NCBI GenBank assembly: GCA_947455605.1
Contig: CANGOX010000004.1
Span: 1-64,000, forward strand
DNA length: 64,000 nucleotides
Source: Chitinophagaceae bacterium
GTDB taxonomy: Bacteria > Bacteroidota > Bacteroidia > Chitinophagales > Chitinophagaceae
Reading direction: 5' to 3'
This document shows positions 35,902 through 43,654 of the stretch, piece by piece. Each line of letters begins with the position of its first letter. Position 1 is the stretch's first letter. The position numbers and the translations under genes were made by a program. The notes beneath the pieces are model-generated. The model did not search any database, was not told the origin of the DNA, and saw only the letters and a program-made list of their open reading frames with translations.

Positions 35902-36032
35902 GATTACAAAACGATAATGATCTGTAAATATAATAAGGCCATTTTTATTGCCACTGAATACACAGGTTAAAACAGAACTTTCTGTTCCAATCTGTGTATT
36001 CGATGGCCAAAAAATGGCAGTAACTTGCAGCC

Positions 36033-36503
36033 ATGAAAACGGCAACGATACAGGAACTGAAACAGGAGCTGCTGGCGGTTAACCAACCCAAACTGCTGGA
36101 GCTATGTCTGCGTTTGGCAAAATTTAAAAAAGAGAATAAAGAACTCCTCACTTTTTTATTGTTTGAAGCACATGATGAAGAAGCCTATATCAATAGTGTA
36201 AAGGAATTGATCGATGAGGGTTTTACTGAAGTGCCCAAGCCCAATTTATACCTCACCAAAAAAACACTGCGTAAAATATTGAGGATCGCTAACCGATATA
36301 TAAAATATGCGGGTTCCAAACAGGCAGAAGTGGCTTTGCTGATCCACTTCTGCCAAAAAATGAAAGGCTCCGGCATCCCTTATGCAAAAAGTACGGTATT
36401 GAATAACCTGTATGAACAACAATTAAAAAAGATCAATACCGCTTTACAAACCCTGCACGAAGATCTTCAATATGATTACCTGCGGGAGATCGATCTCCTA
36501 TGA
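36033..36503 (+). CDS. Helical hypothetical protein (156 aa)
   Basis: This is a soluble, Lys/Glu/Leu-rich, helix-dominated protein (TIQELKQELLAVNQPKLLELCLRLAKFKKENKELLTFLLFEAHDEE...) with no signal peptide or membrane segment. I do not recognise a family. Its stop overlaps the end of the convergent nucleoid-associated gene by six bases, and it is divergent from the DUF3820 gene, so it is its own transcript. The start at 36033 is supported by a conventional MKTATIQELK opening. Confidence 0.7.
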   Translation: MKTATIQELKQELLAVNQPKLLELCLRLAKFKKENKELLTFLLFEAHDEEAYINSVKELIDEGFTEVPKPNLYLTKKTLRKILRIANRYIKYAGSKQAEVALLIHFCQKMKGSGIPYAKSTVLNNLYEQQLKKINTALQTLHEDLQYDYLREIDLL

Positions 36504-37544
36504 TTCCTCATCGAAATAGAGTTTGTAAAAATGCTTTCCTTTTACTTCATCATAACCTTTTTCGATCAGGTCCTGGCGGCCATGAATGTAAACGTGAAAA
36601 CTTTTATCCAGCTTTAATACACTTTTAAAAACCCGTTGTTGTTTTTTTACGGCCGATAAATGGATATTGAATTCATCTTCAATTGCTACCTGCCGCGCTA
36701 CTTCATAGGTTTGTTTGTATTGAGTAAAACTGTCGATCACTTCCGGATGGTGCAATACTTCTTGGGCAAACTCGGCAAATTTAAAATCTTCCTTTGTTTT
36801 AAAATAGTCCATGCTACGGTTCAGCATGTCAATCTGGTCACTTTTGTTTACGTCAAACTTTTCGGGCAGCTCATTACTGATGAATAATTTACACATCCCC
36901 ATCGCCGCATCGGTAAAATGATAACTGTTGGCGCTCCTGGTTACCTGTAAAAAATCGGTAACCCAATATTGGGCATCATTCTGTTTATTGGTATTGTCTA
37001 CCACACAAACCACATAACCGTTCTCCCGGTCTTTTTTATAGATCAGACAACCCTTATCCAGTTTATTGATATTGATACCGTCTTCTGCGATCACTTCCCA
37101 GCTTTCGCCATGCGGGAATACTTTGAGAAAAGTTTCCTTGGTCTCGCTTTTAAAAATACCGATCGCTTCTGTGTACTCTCCCCCGAACGGAACATTACCA
37201 AACTGCACCACATACAATTCCCCTTCTTTTACCTTGGCATGCGTGCTTTTGCTATAGAGAAACTGCGCCAGCTGTGCGCTTTGCAAGGTAAACTGTTTGG
37301 GATCATCAAACATGGCGTTTACATAATGGTACACTTCGTTCAGTGCCAGATCACTTAAATGCGTAAAATGATACTGTTCATGTTCATTAAAAGGGCCAAG
37401 AAAATACTTAGAAAGCAACCCCCTTACAATTTCATCGTTGAGTGTTAAAGGGTTGGAGGATAGTTTCAGCGCTTCCCCTCTGGTGGGATTGCCTACTTTA
37501 TGAACGATCACTTTCTGTAATTCTACGCTGTCGATGGTTGTCAT
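36498..37544 (-). CDS. Nucleoid-associated (NdpA/YejK-type) protein
   Basis: The start is taken at ATG 37544 (MTTIDSVELQKVIVHKVGNPTRGE); the track adds 14 weak residues. The VELQKVIVHKVGN opening, the LSDLALNEVYHYVNAMFDD segment, GNVPFGGEYTEAIGIFK and the basic C-terminal region (KKQQRVFKSVLKLDKSFHVYIHG) fit the 37-kDa nucleoid-associated family, which binds chromosomal DNA. It is 348 residues long, in keeping with the family. Its role in chromosome organisation is inferred from family. Confidence 0.8.
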   Translation of the reverse strand: MTTIDSVELQKVIVHKVGNPTRGEALKLSSNPLTLNDEIVRGLLSKYFLGPFNEHEQYHFTHLSDLALNEVYHYVNAMFDDPKQFTLQSAQLAQFLYSKSTHAKVKEGELYVVQFGNVPFGGEYTEAIGIFKSETKETFLKVFPHGESWEVIAEDGININKLDKGCLIYKKDRENGYVVCVVDNTNKQNDAQYWVTDFLQVTRSANSYHFTDAAMGMCKLFISNELPEKFDVNKSDQIDMLNRSMDYFKTKEDFKFAEFAQEVLHHPEVIDSFTQYKQTYEVARQVAIEDEFNIHLSAVKKQQRVFKSVLKLDKSFHVYIHGRQDLIEKGYDEVKGKHFYKLYFDEES

Positions 37545-37721
37545 AGCCCGCGAAGATACTATCCTGTAATGATGGCTCACAGCCATTTTCAGGTCTTATA
37601 TCAGGGGTAAAGGGCTGTTTTGTAAAAGCAAATTCGTATTTCGGCCATAAATAACGCACCTTTACATCAGTTTTGAACTGCCCTGAAGGGCAATTAAGCC
37701 ATAAAAACCCCAACCACCCCA

Positions 37722-38090
37722 ATGTATACACAGATCTGGAGCAAATACCTTCCCATTATCAAGATTTTATTAAAAAGAACCCTTAATGGAGACCAGGTAC
37801 TGGATCTTAATCGTATTGATTTTGAAAGGGCCGGTAGTGGCCGTAAAGCGGGTTATAAGTTTTCGATCGAATTTACCAAGGGCCGTGTGGCCAATATCAT
37901 CAGTGGTTCTGCACTGGCTTCCGATCTGGCTTTTGTAATGCTGGATGATGCCAATATCAAGGCTTTATTACTGGCCAACCATTATGTGGTTTCCCTCAAT
38001 ACCAAATTTCAGCTTAGTCTGAAGAATGTAACCCCTAAGGAAGAAGCAGCCACAGGCGATGCTGCCGGTTCTGTAGAAGCGGCCGATTAG
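37722..38090 (+). CDS. Hypothetical protein (122 aa)
   Basis: A short hydrophobic-basic N-terminus (MYTQIWSKYLPIIKILLKRTLNGDQ) is followed by a mixed alpha/beta soluble region (RIDFERAGSGRKAGYKFSIEFTKGRVANIISGSALASDLAFVML) and an acidic, Ala-rich tail (TPKEEAATGDAAGSVEAAD). I do not recognise a family. It has its own start region between two minus-strand genes and is probably real, given clean codon use. Confidence 0.65.
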   Translation: MYTQIWSKYLPIIKILLKRTLNGDQVLDLNRIDFERAGSGRKAGYKFSIEFTKGRVANIISGSALASDLAFVMLDDANIKALLLANHYVVSLNTKFQLSLKNVTPKEEAATGDAAGSVEAAD

Positions 38091-38092
38091 GC

Positions 38093-38944
38093 CTAACGGG
38101 TGATTTTCCGAAGTTTCAGATCAAATTTTTGTCCCTTACTTAAAAAGTAGAACGGGCCCGATGAACTGTTTTGTTCACGCGGACCTTTTGATGCGCCATT
38201 GATCTGGTCAATATCATAAATAGCCACATAGGATGCCCCGATCACTTCAAACAGGTCTTGCTGTACCACAATAGCGGTGCTTTCATCAATACCAATCCCC
38301 AATAGATCGGGATGCAATTTGATCACATCGATCAGATCAAAGATCCTATTACGCCGGAGATGGTGCTGGTCTATGGCCACATGATGCATAAAATCAAAAC
38401 CCGTCAAATGATCGCCGATCATGATACTGTTTCCCTTTGTATCGCCCCTTACCATAAATGAACCGATGATCGTTGCGCCGGCAGAGGTTCCGGCAATCAC
38501 ACCACCCCTGTTCAGCACATTTGTAAATTCTTTTTGGGTTAACGTGTTCAAATAAGCATCGGCCAGTTTCCATTGTCTTCCACCACGAAACCAGATCCCG
38601 GTTGCTTTTTTAAGCGGTGCCACAAAACTATCTGTATTGGCTGTTTTGGGGTTGCGTGTATGCAGAAAACTGATCTGCTGTACACCCATTTTCTGCAAGG
38701 TTTCTTTCTCAACAGAACGGCCACGGGCAATAGAAGAATCCTCATCAGCGGTTGTTACAATAATAATATTGGCGTTGGCAGCACCGCCTGCCAGTTCAAT
38801 AAACTTTGCCCAGATCTCGGGCCCTACATTACCGCCACCAACAATAACCAATGAGCCCTTATCCGGTCCAACAGTAGTTTGCGCATGGGTTTCTGAGGTG
38901 AAACTGAGTGTAAATACAACAAGGCTAAACAGTATCCGCTTCAT
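38093..38944 (-). CDS. Exported cyanophycinase-like serine peptidase (S51)
   Basis: The signal peptide is MKRILFSLVVFTLSFTSETHAQ. The S51 signatures are intact: SLVIVGGGNVGPEIW near the start, the RGGRQWKL loop, and the nucleophile Ser154 in VIAGTSAGATIIG. Peptidase S51 members include cyanophycinase, which cleaves cyanophycin (Asp-Arg polymer), and dipeptidase E. Secreted members in Bacteroidota probably degrade extracellular peptides. At 283 residues it has normal length. Its stop abuts the end of the convergent 37722 gene (2 bases apart). Confidence 0.88.
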   Translation of the reverse strand: MKRILFSLVVFTLSFTSETHAQTTVGPDKGSLVIVGGGNVGPEIWAKFIELAGGAANANIIIVTTADEDSSIARGRSVEKETLQKMGVQQISFLHTRNPKTANTDSFVAPLKKATGIWFRGGRQWKLADAYLNTLTQKEFTNVLNRGGVIAGTSAGATIIGSFMVRGDTKGNSIMIGDHLTGFDFMHHVAIDQHHLRRNRIFDLIDVIKLHPDLLGIGIDESTAIVVQQDLFEVIGASYVAIYDIDQINGASKGPREQNSSSGPFYFLSKGQKFDLKLRKITR

Positions 38945-39019
38945 CTGAATGGTTTGTTTAAAATATAAAAAACGAGAGTAGTTCTGTGTTTCAATAAATT
39001 GACAGTGCAGGCGGTTGAT

Positions 39020-39793
39020 CTATAACATACTTCTCACTGCACCACCATCTAACGTAATAGTTTCACCGGTAACAAAACGGCTTAGCGGACTTAAAAGCCA
39101 TAGAGCCAAACTCGCAAAATCATCCGCTTCTCCCAGAGCACCCACCGGTATTTGTTTGATCGCATTTTGTTTTACTTCTTCAAAAGACAAACCGGTTTGT
39201 TCGCTTTTCTTTTTGTAGATGCGGTCAATAGCGGGTGTATTATGAGAGCCTGGCCCCATGATATTTAAGGTAACACCCGTTCCTGCAATTTCCTGCGAAA
39301 GTGTTTTTACCATACCTACCACCGCCACCCGCAATGAATTACTCAGTACCAGGTTTTCCAAAGGTTGTTTCACAGAGGAACTCTCTATATATATAACACG
39401 GCCATATTGTTGTGCGATCATTTTCGGTACAAGCGCTTTGGTAAGTTCTACTTTCCAGCGGAGAATGGATCTGTAAGCAGTATCCCAATCTTCCATACTT
39501 GTTTCCAGAACTGTTTTAGCAGGAGGCCCGCCGGCATTCACTACCATACCATGGAGTTCTTTGTCTTTTACGGCAGCAACCACTTTTGCGATCACGGTAG
39601 ATTCAGAAAAATCGCCGGTAATAATGGTTACCTGTTCCGGAGCGGATGATTGTAAAGCTTTCAATTTTTCTTCACCCCTGGCCACAGCAATAATTGCAGC
39701 ACCTTCTCTCAGTAAAGCTTCAGCGATCGCTTTTCCAAAACCGGATGTAGCGCCACCTACGATAAAAACTTTATTTTTTAACTGGAGGTCCAT
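39020..39793 (-). CDS. SDR-family oxidoreductase with atypical active site
   Basis: The start at ATG 39793 (MDLQLKNKVFIVGGATSGFGKAIAEA) gives the normal N-terminus; the track start is three codons earlier. The Rossmann motif GGATSGFG and MVVNAGGPPA are present. In the active-site helix the usual Tyr-x-x-x-Lys reads SNSLR (in LVLSNSLRVAVVGMVKTLSQE), so Tyr and Lys are replaced by Ser and Arg. This is a known variation in one SDR subfamily with the SSVKQP motif, but catalysis as a classical dehydrogenase is doubtful. The C-terminal TGETITLDGGAV is as expected. It stands alone. Confidence 0.8.
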   Translation of the reverse strand: MDLQLKNKVFIVGGATSGFGKAIAEALLREGAAIIAVARGEEKLKALQSSAPEQVTIITGDFSESTVIAKVVAAVKDKELHGMVVNAGGPPAKTVLETSMEDWDTAYRSILRWKVELTKALVPKMIAQQYGRVIYIESSSVKQPLENLVLSNSLRVAVVGMVKTLSQEIAGTGVTLNIMGPGSHNTPAIDRIYKKKSEQTGLSFEEVKQNAIKQIPVGALGEADDFASLALWLLSPLSRFVTGETITLDGGAVRSML

Positions 39794-39922
39794 GTAAACC
39801 ATTTTGATATCCTTAAAGATAATAAGTATTGCGTGGCTTTTTTAACCGGAGGATTTTTTAGATCTGCGAGGGATTAAACAGTCTGATTTTTATCATTATA
39901 TTTAAGAACAAAAACAAGCTAT

Positions 39923-40435
39923 ATGAATAACTATCCACTTAAAAAGATTGCTTCATTATTATTCCTTTCTGTTTTACTATTTGCGTTCAGACCGGTTCAG
40001 ATAGTACAGACCGACTTCTCCGGCACCTGGAAATTGAATGAAAACAAAAGTGAACTGGGCCAGTTTGGTGCCCGCGGTGTACCCAGTAAAATTGTGATCG
40101 AGCAAAAAGCAGACGCTATTAGCCTTACCAAAACAGCCACTGGTTTTCAGGGAGATGAATCCACAAGTACTGAACTGCTTTCCTTTGACGGTAAAGAATC
40201 TGAAAGTGTGTTTCTCGGAACGTCTAAAAAGAAATCATCACTTAAATGGTCGGCCGATGGAAAAGAAATGGTGATCAGTGCAAATATTGCTTTTGAAATG
40301 CAGGGACAAACCCTTGATATTTCCAGCGTAGAAAACTGGAGCCTGAGTGCTGATGGAAAAACGATTTCTGTTTCTTCTAAAATCAATACGCCACAGGGAG
40401 AGATCGCTACTAAATCGGTTTTTGATAAACAATAG
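39923..40435 (+). CDS. Exported lipocalin-like hypothetical protein
   Basis: The signal peptide (ASLLFLSVLLFAFRPVQIVQ) is followed by a small beta-rich domain with DFSGTWKLNENKSELGQFG, SLTKTATGFQGDE, LKWSADGKEMVISANI and NWSLSADGKTISVSS. This resembles the lipocalin-like small exported proteins common in Bacteroidota. It has about 150 mature residues. Ligand and function are unknown. It is divergent from the SDR gene (129 bases apart) and converges on the MATE gene across a large palindrome. Confidence 0.7.
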   Translation: MNNYPLKKIASLLFLSVLLFAFRPVQIVQTDFSGTWKLNENKSELGQFGARGVPSKIVIEQKADAISLTKTATGFQGDESTSTELLSFDGKESESVFLGTSKKKSSLKWSADGKEMVISANIAFEMQGQTLDISSVENWSLSADGKTISVSSKINTPQGEIATKSVFDKQ

Positions 40436-40454
40436 ATCCTGTCTCTTCAATGGC

Positions 40455-40520
40455 GGCAGCCCTCTGTCTCTGCGGTGAAAAGATCACCGCAGAGAATAGG
40501 GGGAGCAGAGGAAGCCGCGG
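40455..40520. repeat. Nested inverted repeat between convergent genes
   Basis: CTCTGCGGTGA (40468-40478) pairs with TCACCGCAGAG (40484-40494). Outer arms GCGGC and CCTCTG have partners CAGAGG and GCCGC to about 40518. The CTCTGCG core is shared with the palindrome at 52777. It lies in the 87 bases between the lipocalin-like and MATE genes and lacks a T-tract. Confidence 0.7.
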
Positions 40521-40522
40521 AG

Positions 40523-41917
40523 TTATATCTTAACTAATTTCCATTTTCCTTTCTTAAAGAGGATCACACTGGTAATGGTAACCATCGATTGTGCGATGAT
40601 GATGGCAATGAAAACACCGGTGGGTCCCATGTGTAATACATTGGCCAGCACATAAGCGAGCGGTATCTGAAATGCCCAGAACCAGAACAGGTTGATCCAG
40701 GTAGGAGTTTTACTGTCACCCGCACCATTGAACGCATTGATCATGACCATGCCCACACCATAGAAAATATAACCCATACTAATGATCCGCAAAGCGATCA
40801 CACCGGTCTTCACTACTTCGGCATCTGTATTGATCAGTTTCACAAAAAATTCAGCACTGCTAACAAACACCAGAGATACAACAGCCATAAAAATGGCATT
40901 GTATTTTGCCGTTAGCCATACAGATCTTTCAGCCCGTTCGGGTAGTTTGGCACCCAGGTTTTGTCCTACCAGTGTTGCCGCCGCATTGCTCAATCCCCAG
41001 GCGGGCATCAGGAAGAAGATCAATAAACGGATAGCGATCGTATAGCCCGCAACTGCATTACTGCCCGAGGAAGAAATGATCCTCGACATAGCTATCCAGC
41101 TGGCTGAAGATACCAGAAATTGCATGGTAGCCGTAGATGCAATACTGAAGATGGATTTCAGCAATACAGGATCCGGTATAAAATGCTGCAGGTGAATTCT
41201 GATAATTCCTTTGCCTTTGAACAGGTGGTATACCTGGTAGCAAACACCAATACCTCTTCCGGTGGTAGTTGCCATGGCCGCCCCTGGCAAACCATAATAA
41301 TGGATCAGTACCGGGCAAAGAATGATATTGCAGATATTGGCCAACCACAAACTGCGCATGGCGATCGTAGCATCTCCCGCACCACGAAAAACACCATTGA
41401 TCAGGAACAATAACATGATCACCACATTACCCGTAAGCATAATGCGGGTATATTCCGTTCCCAGCCGGATCACTTCTTTACTGGCACCCATCAGCTCCAG
41501 CAATTCTCCCGAGAAAAAGAAACCGGTAATGCTGATCAGAATGGTTACCATAAAAGAAAGGATAGCTGCCTGCGCACCGGCTTTGGCTGCCCCATCAGGA
41601 TTTTTTTCTCCCACGCGTCTTGCCACCATGGCACTGGCTGCCATGCTTAAGCCAATGGCCACTGAATATACAATGGCGAGAAAAGATTCTGTTAAGCCCA
41701 CGGTTGCCGCAGCATTAGGGCCGAGTTTGCCAACGAAGAAAATATCCACTACGGCAAAAACAGATTCCATACACATTTCCAGAATCATGGGAATAGCCAG
41801 CATAAAAATGGCTTTCCGTATACTGCCCGTGGTAAAATCCTGGTGCTCGCTCCTGAGCGATTCTTTGAGATAGGTCCAGATAGTTTTATTGCCCTTATGA
41901 TTTGTATAAGTAGTCAT
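40523..41917 (-). CDS. MATE-family efflux transporter
   Basis: The 464-residue protein has about 12 hydrophobic segments in two MATE halves, opening FTTGSIRKAIFMLAIPMILEMCMESVFAVVDIFFVGKLGPNAAATVGLTES and containing VVIMLLFLINGVFRGAGDATIAMR and a matching MVMINAFNGAGDSKTPTW in the second half. MATE proteins export drugs or metabolites using Na+ or H+ gradients. The soluble N-terminus of about 30 residues (KESLRSEHQDFTTG) is ordinary. No regulator or outer-membrane partner is adjacent, so the substrate is unknown. Confidence 0.92.
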   Translation of the reverse strand: MTTYTNHKGNKTIWTYLKESLRSEHQDFTTGSIRKAIFMLAIPMILEMCMESVFAVVDIFFVGKLGPNAAATVGLTESFLAIVYSVAIGLSMAASAMVARRVGEKNPDGAAKAGAQAAILSFMVTILISITGFFFSGELLELMGASKEVIRLGTEYTRIMLTGNVVIMLLFLINGVFRGAGDATIAMRSLWLANICNIILCPVLIHYYGLPGAAMATTTGRGIGVCYQVYHLFKGKGIIRIHLQHFIPDPVLLKSIFSIASTATMQFLVSSASWIAMSRIISSSGSNAVAGYTIAIRLLIFFLMPAWGLSNAAATLVGQNLGAKLPERAERSVWLTAKYNAIFMAVVSLVFVSSAEFFVKLINTDAEVVKTGVIALRIISMGYIFYGVGMVMINAFNGAGDSKTPTWINLFWFWAFQIPLAYVLANVLHMGPTGVFIAIIIAQSMVTITSVILFKKGKWKLVKI

Positions 41918-42236
41918 TACAAGAATTTAGTATTGATAATAGGATTGCGTTAAAATCGTTAAAGGGGATTAAAAAAGTAAATAAAAGGGGTACACTACCT
42001 CTTTAACTGCTTTAACTAAAATGATCTACAACAACGTAGTTGCTGCATTGCTCTGTGGAGGTGGAGCTTATCTTACAAAAAGACTAAGCTCTGCTTAGTA
42101 GTTCATGGGCGAAAAGTTGGTAAAAAGATGCTGCCGTTATTTTAGGTGGTTCCGGCTTGCAGGATCGAAAATAGGAAAATGCTTCGGAAAACAAAGCAAG
42201 TAAGTATGAAAATGGATAAGTGGTTGTTGGGAGAGA
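41918..42236. other. Intergenic region without clear features
   Basis: There are 319 bases between the MATE and FIST genes (both minus strand). I see no gene, RNA, terminator or convincing promoter. A short TTTAACTGCTTTAACT run recalls the TTTAACCACTTTAACC run at 47900. Confidence 0.4.
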
Positions 42237-43379
42237 CTAAAACTCTGAAAATGTAGTGATCGTCATGGTCTGGTTATGCAGTTCGCATTTATTGTCCAGA
42301 CTAAAAGGAGATAATTCTCCATAAGAATAGAAACCGGTCATTGCCGTTTTCGGTCCATAAATATTCCTGGCAGCTTTTACTTCTTCGATGGTCCGATCCT
42401 GAAGGATGAGCTTACGCCCTACACAACTGATCAGTATGGCCAGTTCGGGAGATTTTTTCTTGCCTTCGTGCAAAGAAAGTCTTGCTGCAACTGAAGAACC
42501 ATTGATGATCCGGTTGAAATTGGCTTTCATCAGCCTAACCTTACTTCCCTGGGGTAGGTTTCCGGCAAAAGTCATGCTCTTCTCTTCTTCATTGATAGAA
42601 AGGATCGTTCTCACGGGTTTATTCTCAGAATCTTCAACACGCATACTTAAAGGGAAGAAGAGAGCAGACCCGGGAAGATCATTTACATATGGCCCCAGGT
42701 ATTCTTTGTAGAGATCGAGGGCATTACGGCCATCGAGTTCGTAAAGCACATTTTTTTCTGAACGGGTGATCAGTTTTTCGGTACCAAATTCATCCCATCC
42801 ACCAAAAGAGCTGTGGCTGATCTGTAAACGGGTACCATAAAAACCGATGGCTACTACATTACCTTCTTCCGGAACAGCGTCCAGTCCTACCTGAGTTTTC
42901 ATAAAACGATCTGCATCCCCGGCCAGCCCGCCGCTGATCGGGATCTGTTTTCGGTTGGCGGCATTAAGGCCGCTTACCAGTTCGCTTCCATTAGAGAAAC
43001 TGCTTTCTGAGATCACAAAGATGGTTACCAGATCATCTGCATCCAGTTCTTTCATCAGCGATTTACCGGTTTCATAGCTGTTGGTCTCTTTATTAACTTT
43101 TATTCCGGCACAACGAACGGAGGAATGGTCAAACTGAACTGCCATCACTGATACGCTGTTATCAAACACACCCTCATCCATGATCTCGCCCGATGTGGAG
43201 CAGGATACTATACGGGCATTGGGAAATTCTGAGCGGGTATGACCGAATACTTCGGGCTTTGTTACTATGGCTCCGGCGCCAAACATAAAAACCAGCTGGC
43301 AGGTAGCATTATCAAACCCTTCGGATTGCTCCCGGGTTTTCCATTTGTCCTGAATATAATGGTGCTGTGATGTTTTCAT
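42237..43379 (-). CDS. FIST-domain sensory protein (FIST N + FIST C)
   Basis: I place the start at ATG 43379 (MKTSQHHYIQDKWKTREQSEGFD); the 39-residue track extension is shadow-like. The protein has a FIST N region (ATCQLVFMFGAGAIVTKPEVFGHTRSEFPNARIVSCSTSGEIMDEGVFDNS, with IPISGGLAGDADRFMKTQV) and a FIST C region (YLGPYVNDLPGSALFFPLSMRVEDSENKPVRTI ... AILISCVGRKLIL ... TGFYSYGELSPF). FIST is a ligand-sensing domain usually found in signalling proteins, thought to bind small molecules such as amino acids. Here it stands alone with no kinase, cyclase or chemotaxis domain, so its output partner is unknown. Confidence 0.85.
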   Translation of the reverse strand: MKTSQHHYIQDKWKTREQSEGFDNATCQLVFMFGAGAIVTKPEVFGHTRSEFPNARIVSCSTSGEIMDEGVFDNSVSVMAVQFDHSSVRCAGIKVNKETNSYETGKSLMKELDADDLVTIFVISESSFSNGSELVSGLNAANRKQIPISGGLAGDADRFMKTQVGLDAVPEEGNVVAIGFYGTRLQISHSSFGGWDEFGTEKLITRSEKNVLYELDGRNALDLYKEYLGPYVNDLPGSALFFPLSMRVEDSENKPVRTILSINEEEKSMTFAGNLPQGSKVRLMKANFNRIINGSSVAARLSLHEGKKKSPELAILISCVGRKLILQDRTIEEVKAARNIYGPKTAMTGFYSYGELSPFSLDNKCELHNQTMTITTFSEF

Positions 43380-43654
43380 GTATGGGATCGAAGAGAAATA
43401 GGGCGGCAAGATAGACAATCTGAAGAATTTTAGGGGCCGAAATGGCAAAAACAGGCCCGGATCCCCTTTCCCAAGGGGTAACAAAGCGACACCCAATGTT
43501 TGAAAGGACAGTAAACAGGGGTAACCAGAACTTTCGGTGAACCAATCGCAGAAAGCTTTGTTTTCAGGGAAACGTGCAGGTTGGTTTTAACGTATCTTAT
43601 CTAAATACATATCCTATCAAATCTCTTTGTAAATATATCAACTGGTTTCATGGG

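Noticed and set aside
41322-41873. 183-aa plus-strand ORF
   Set aside because: Antisense shadow of the MATE transporter.
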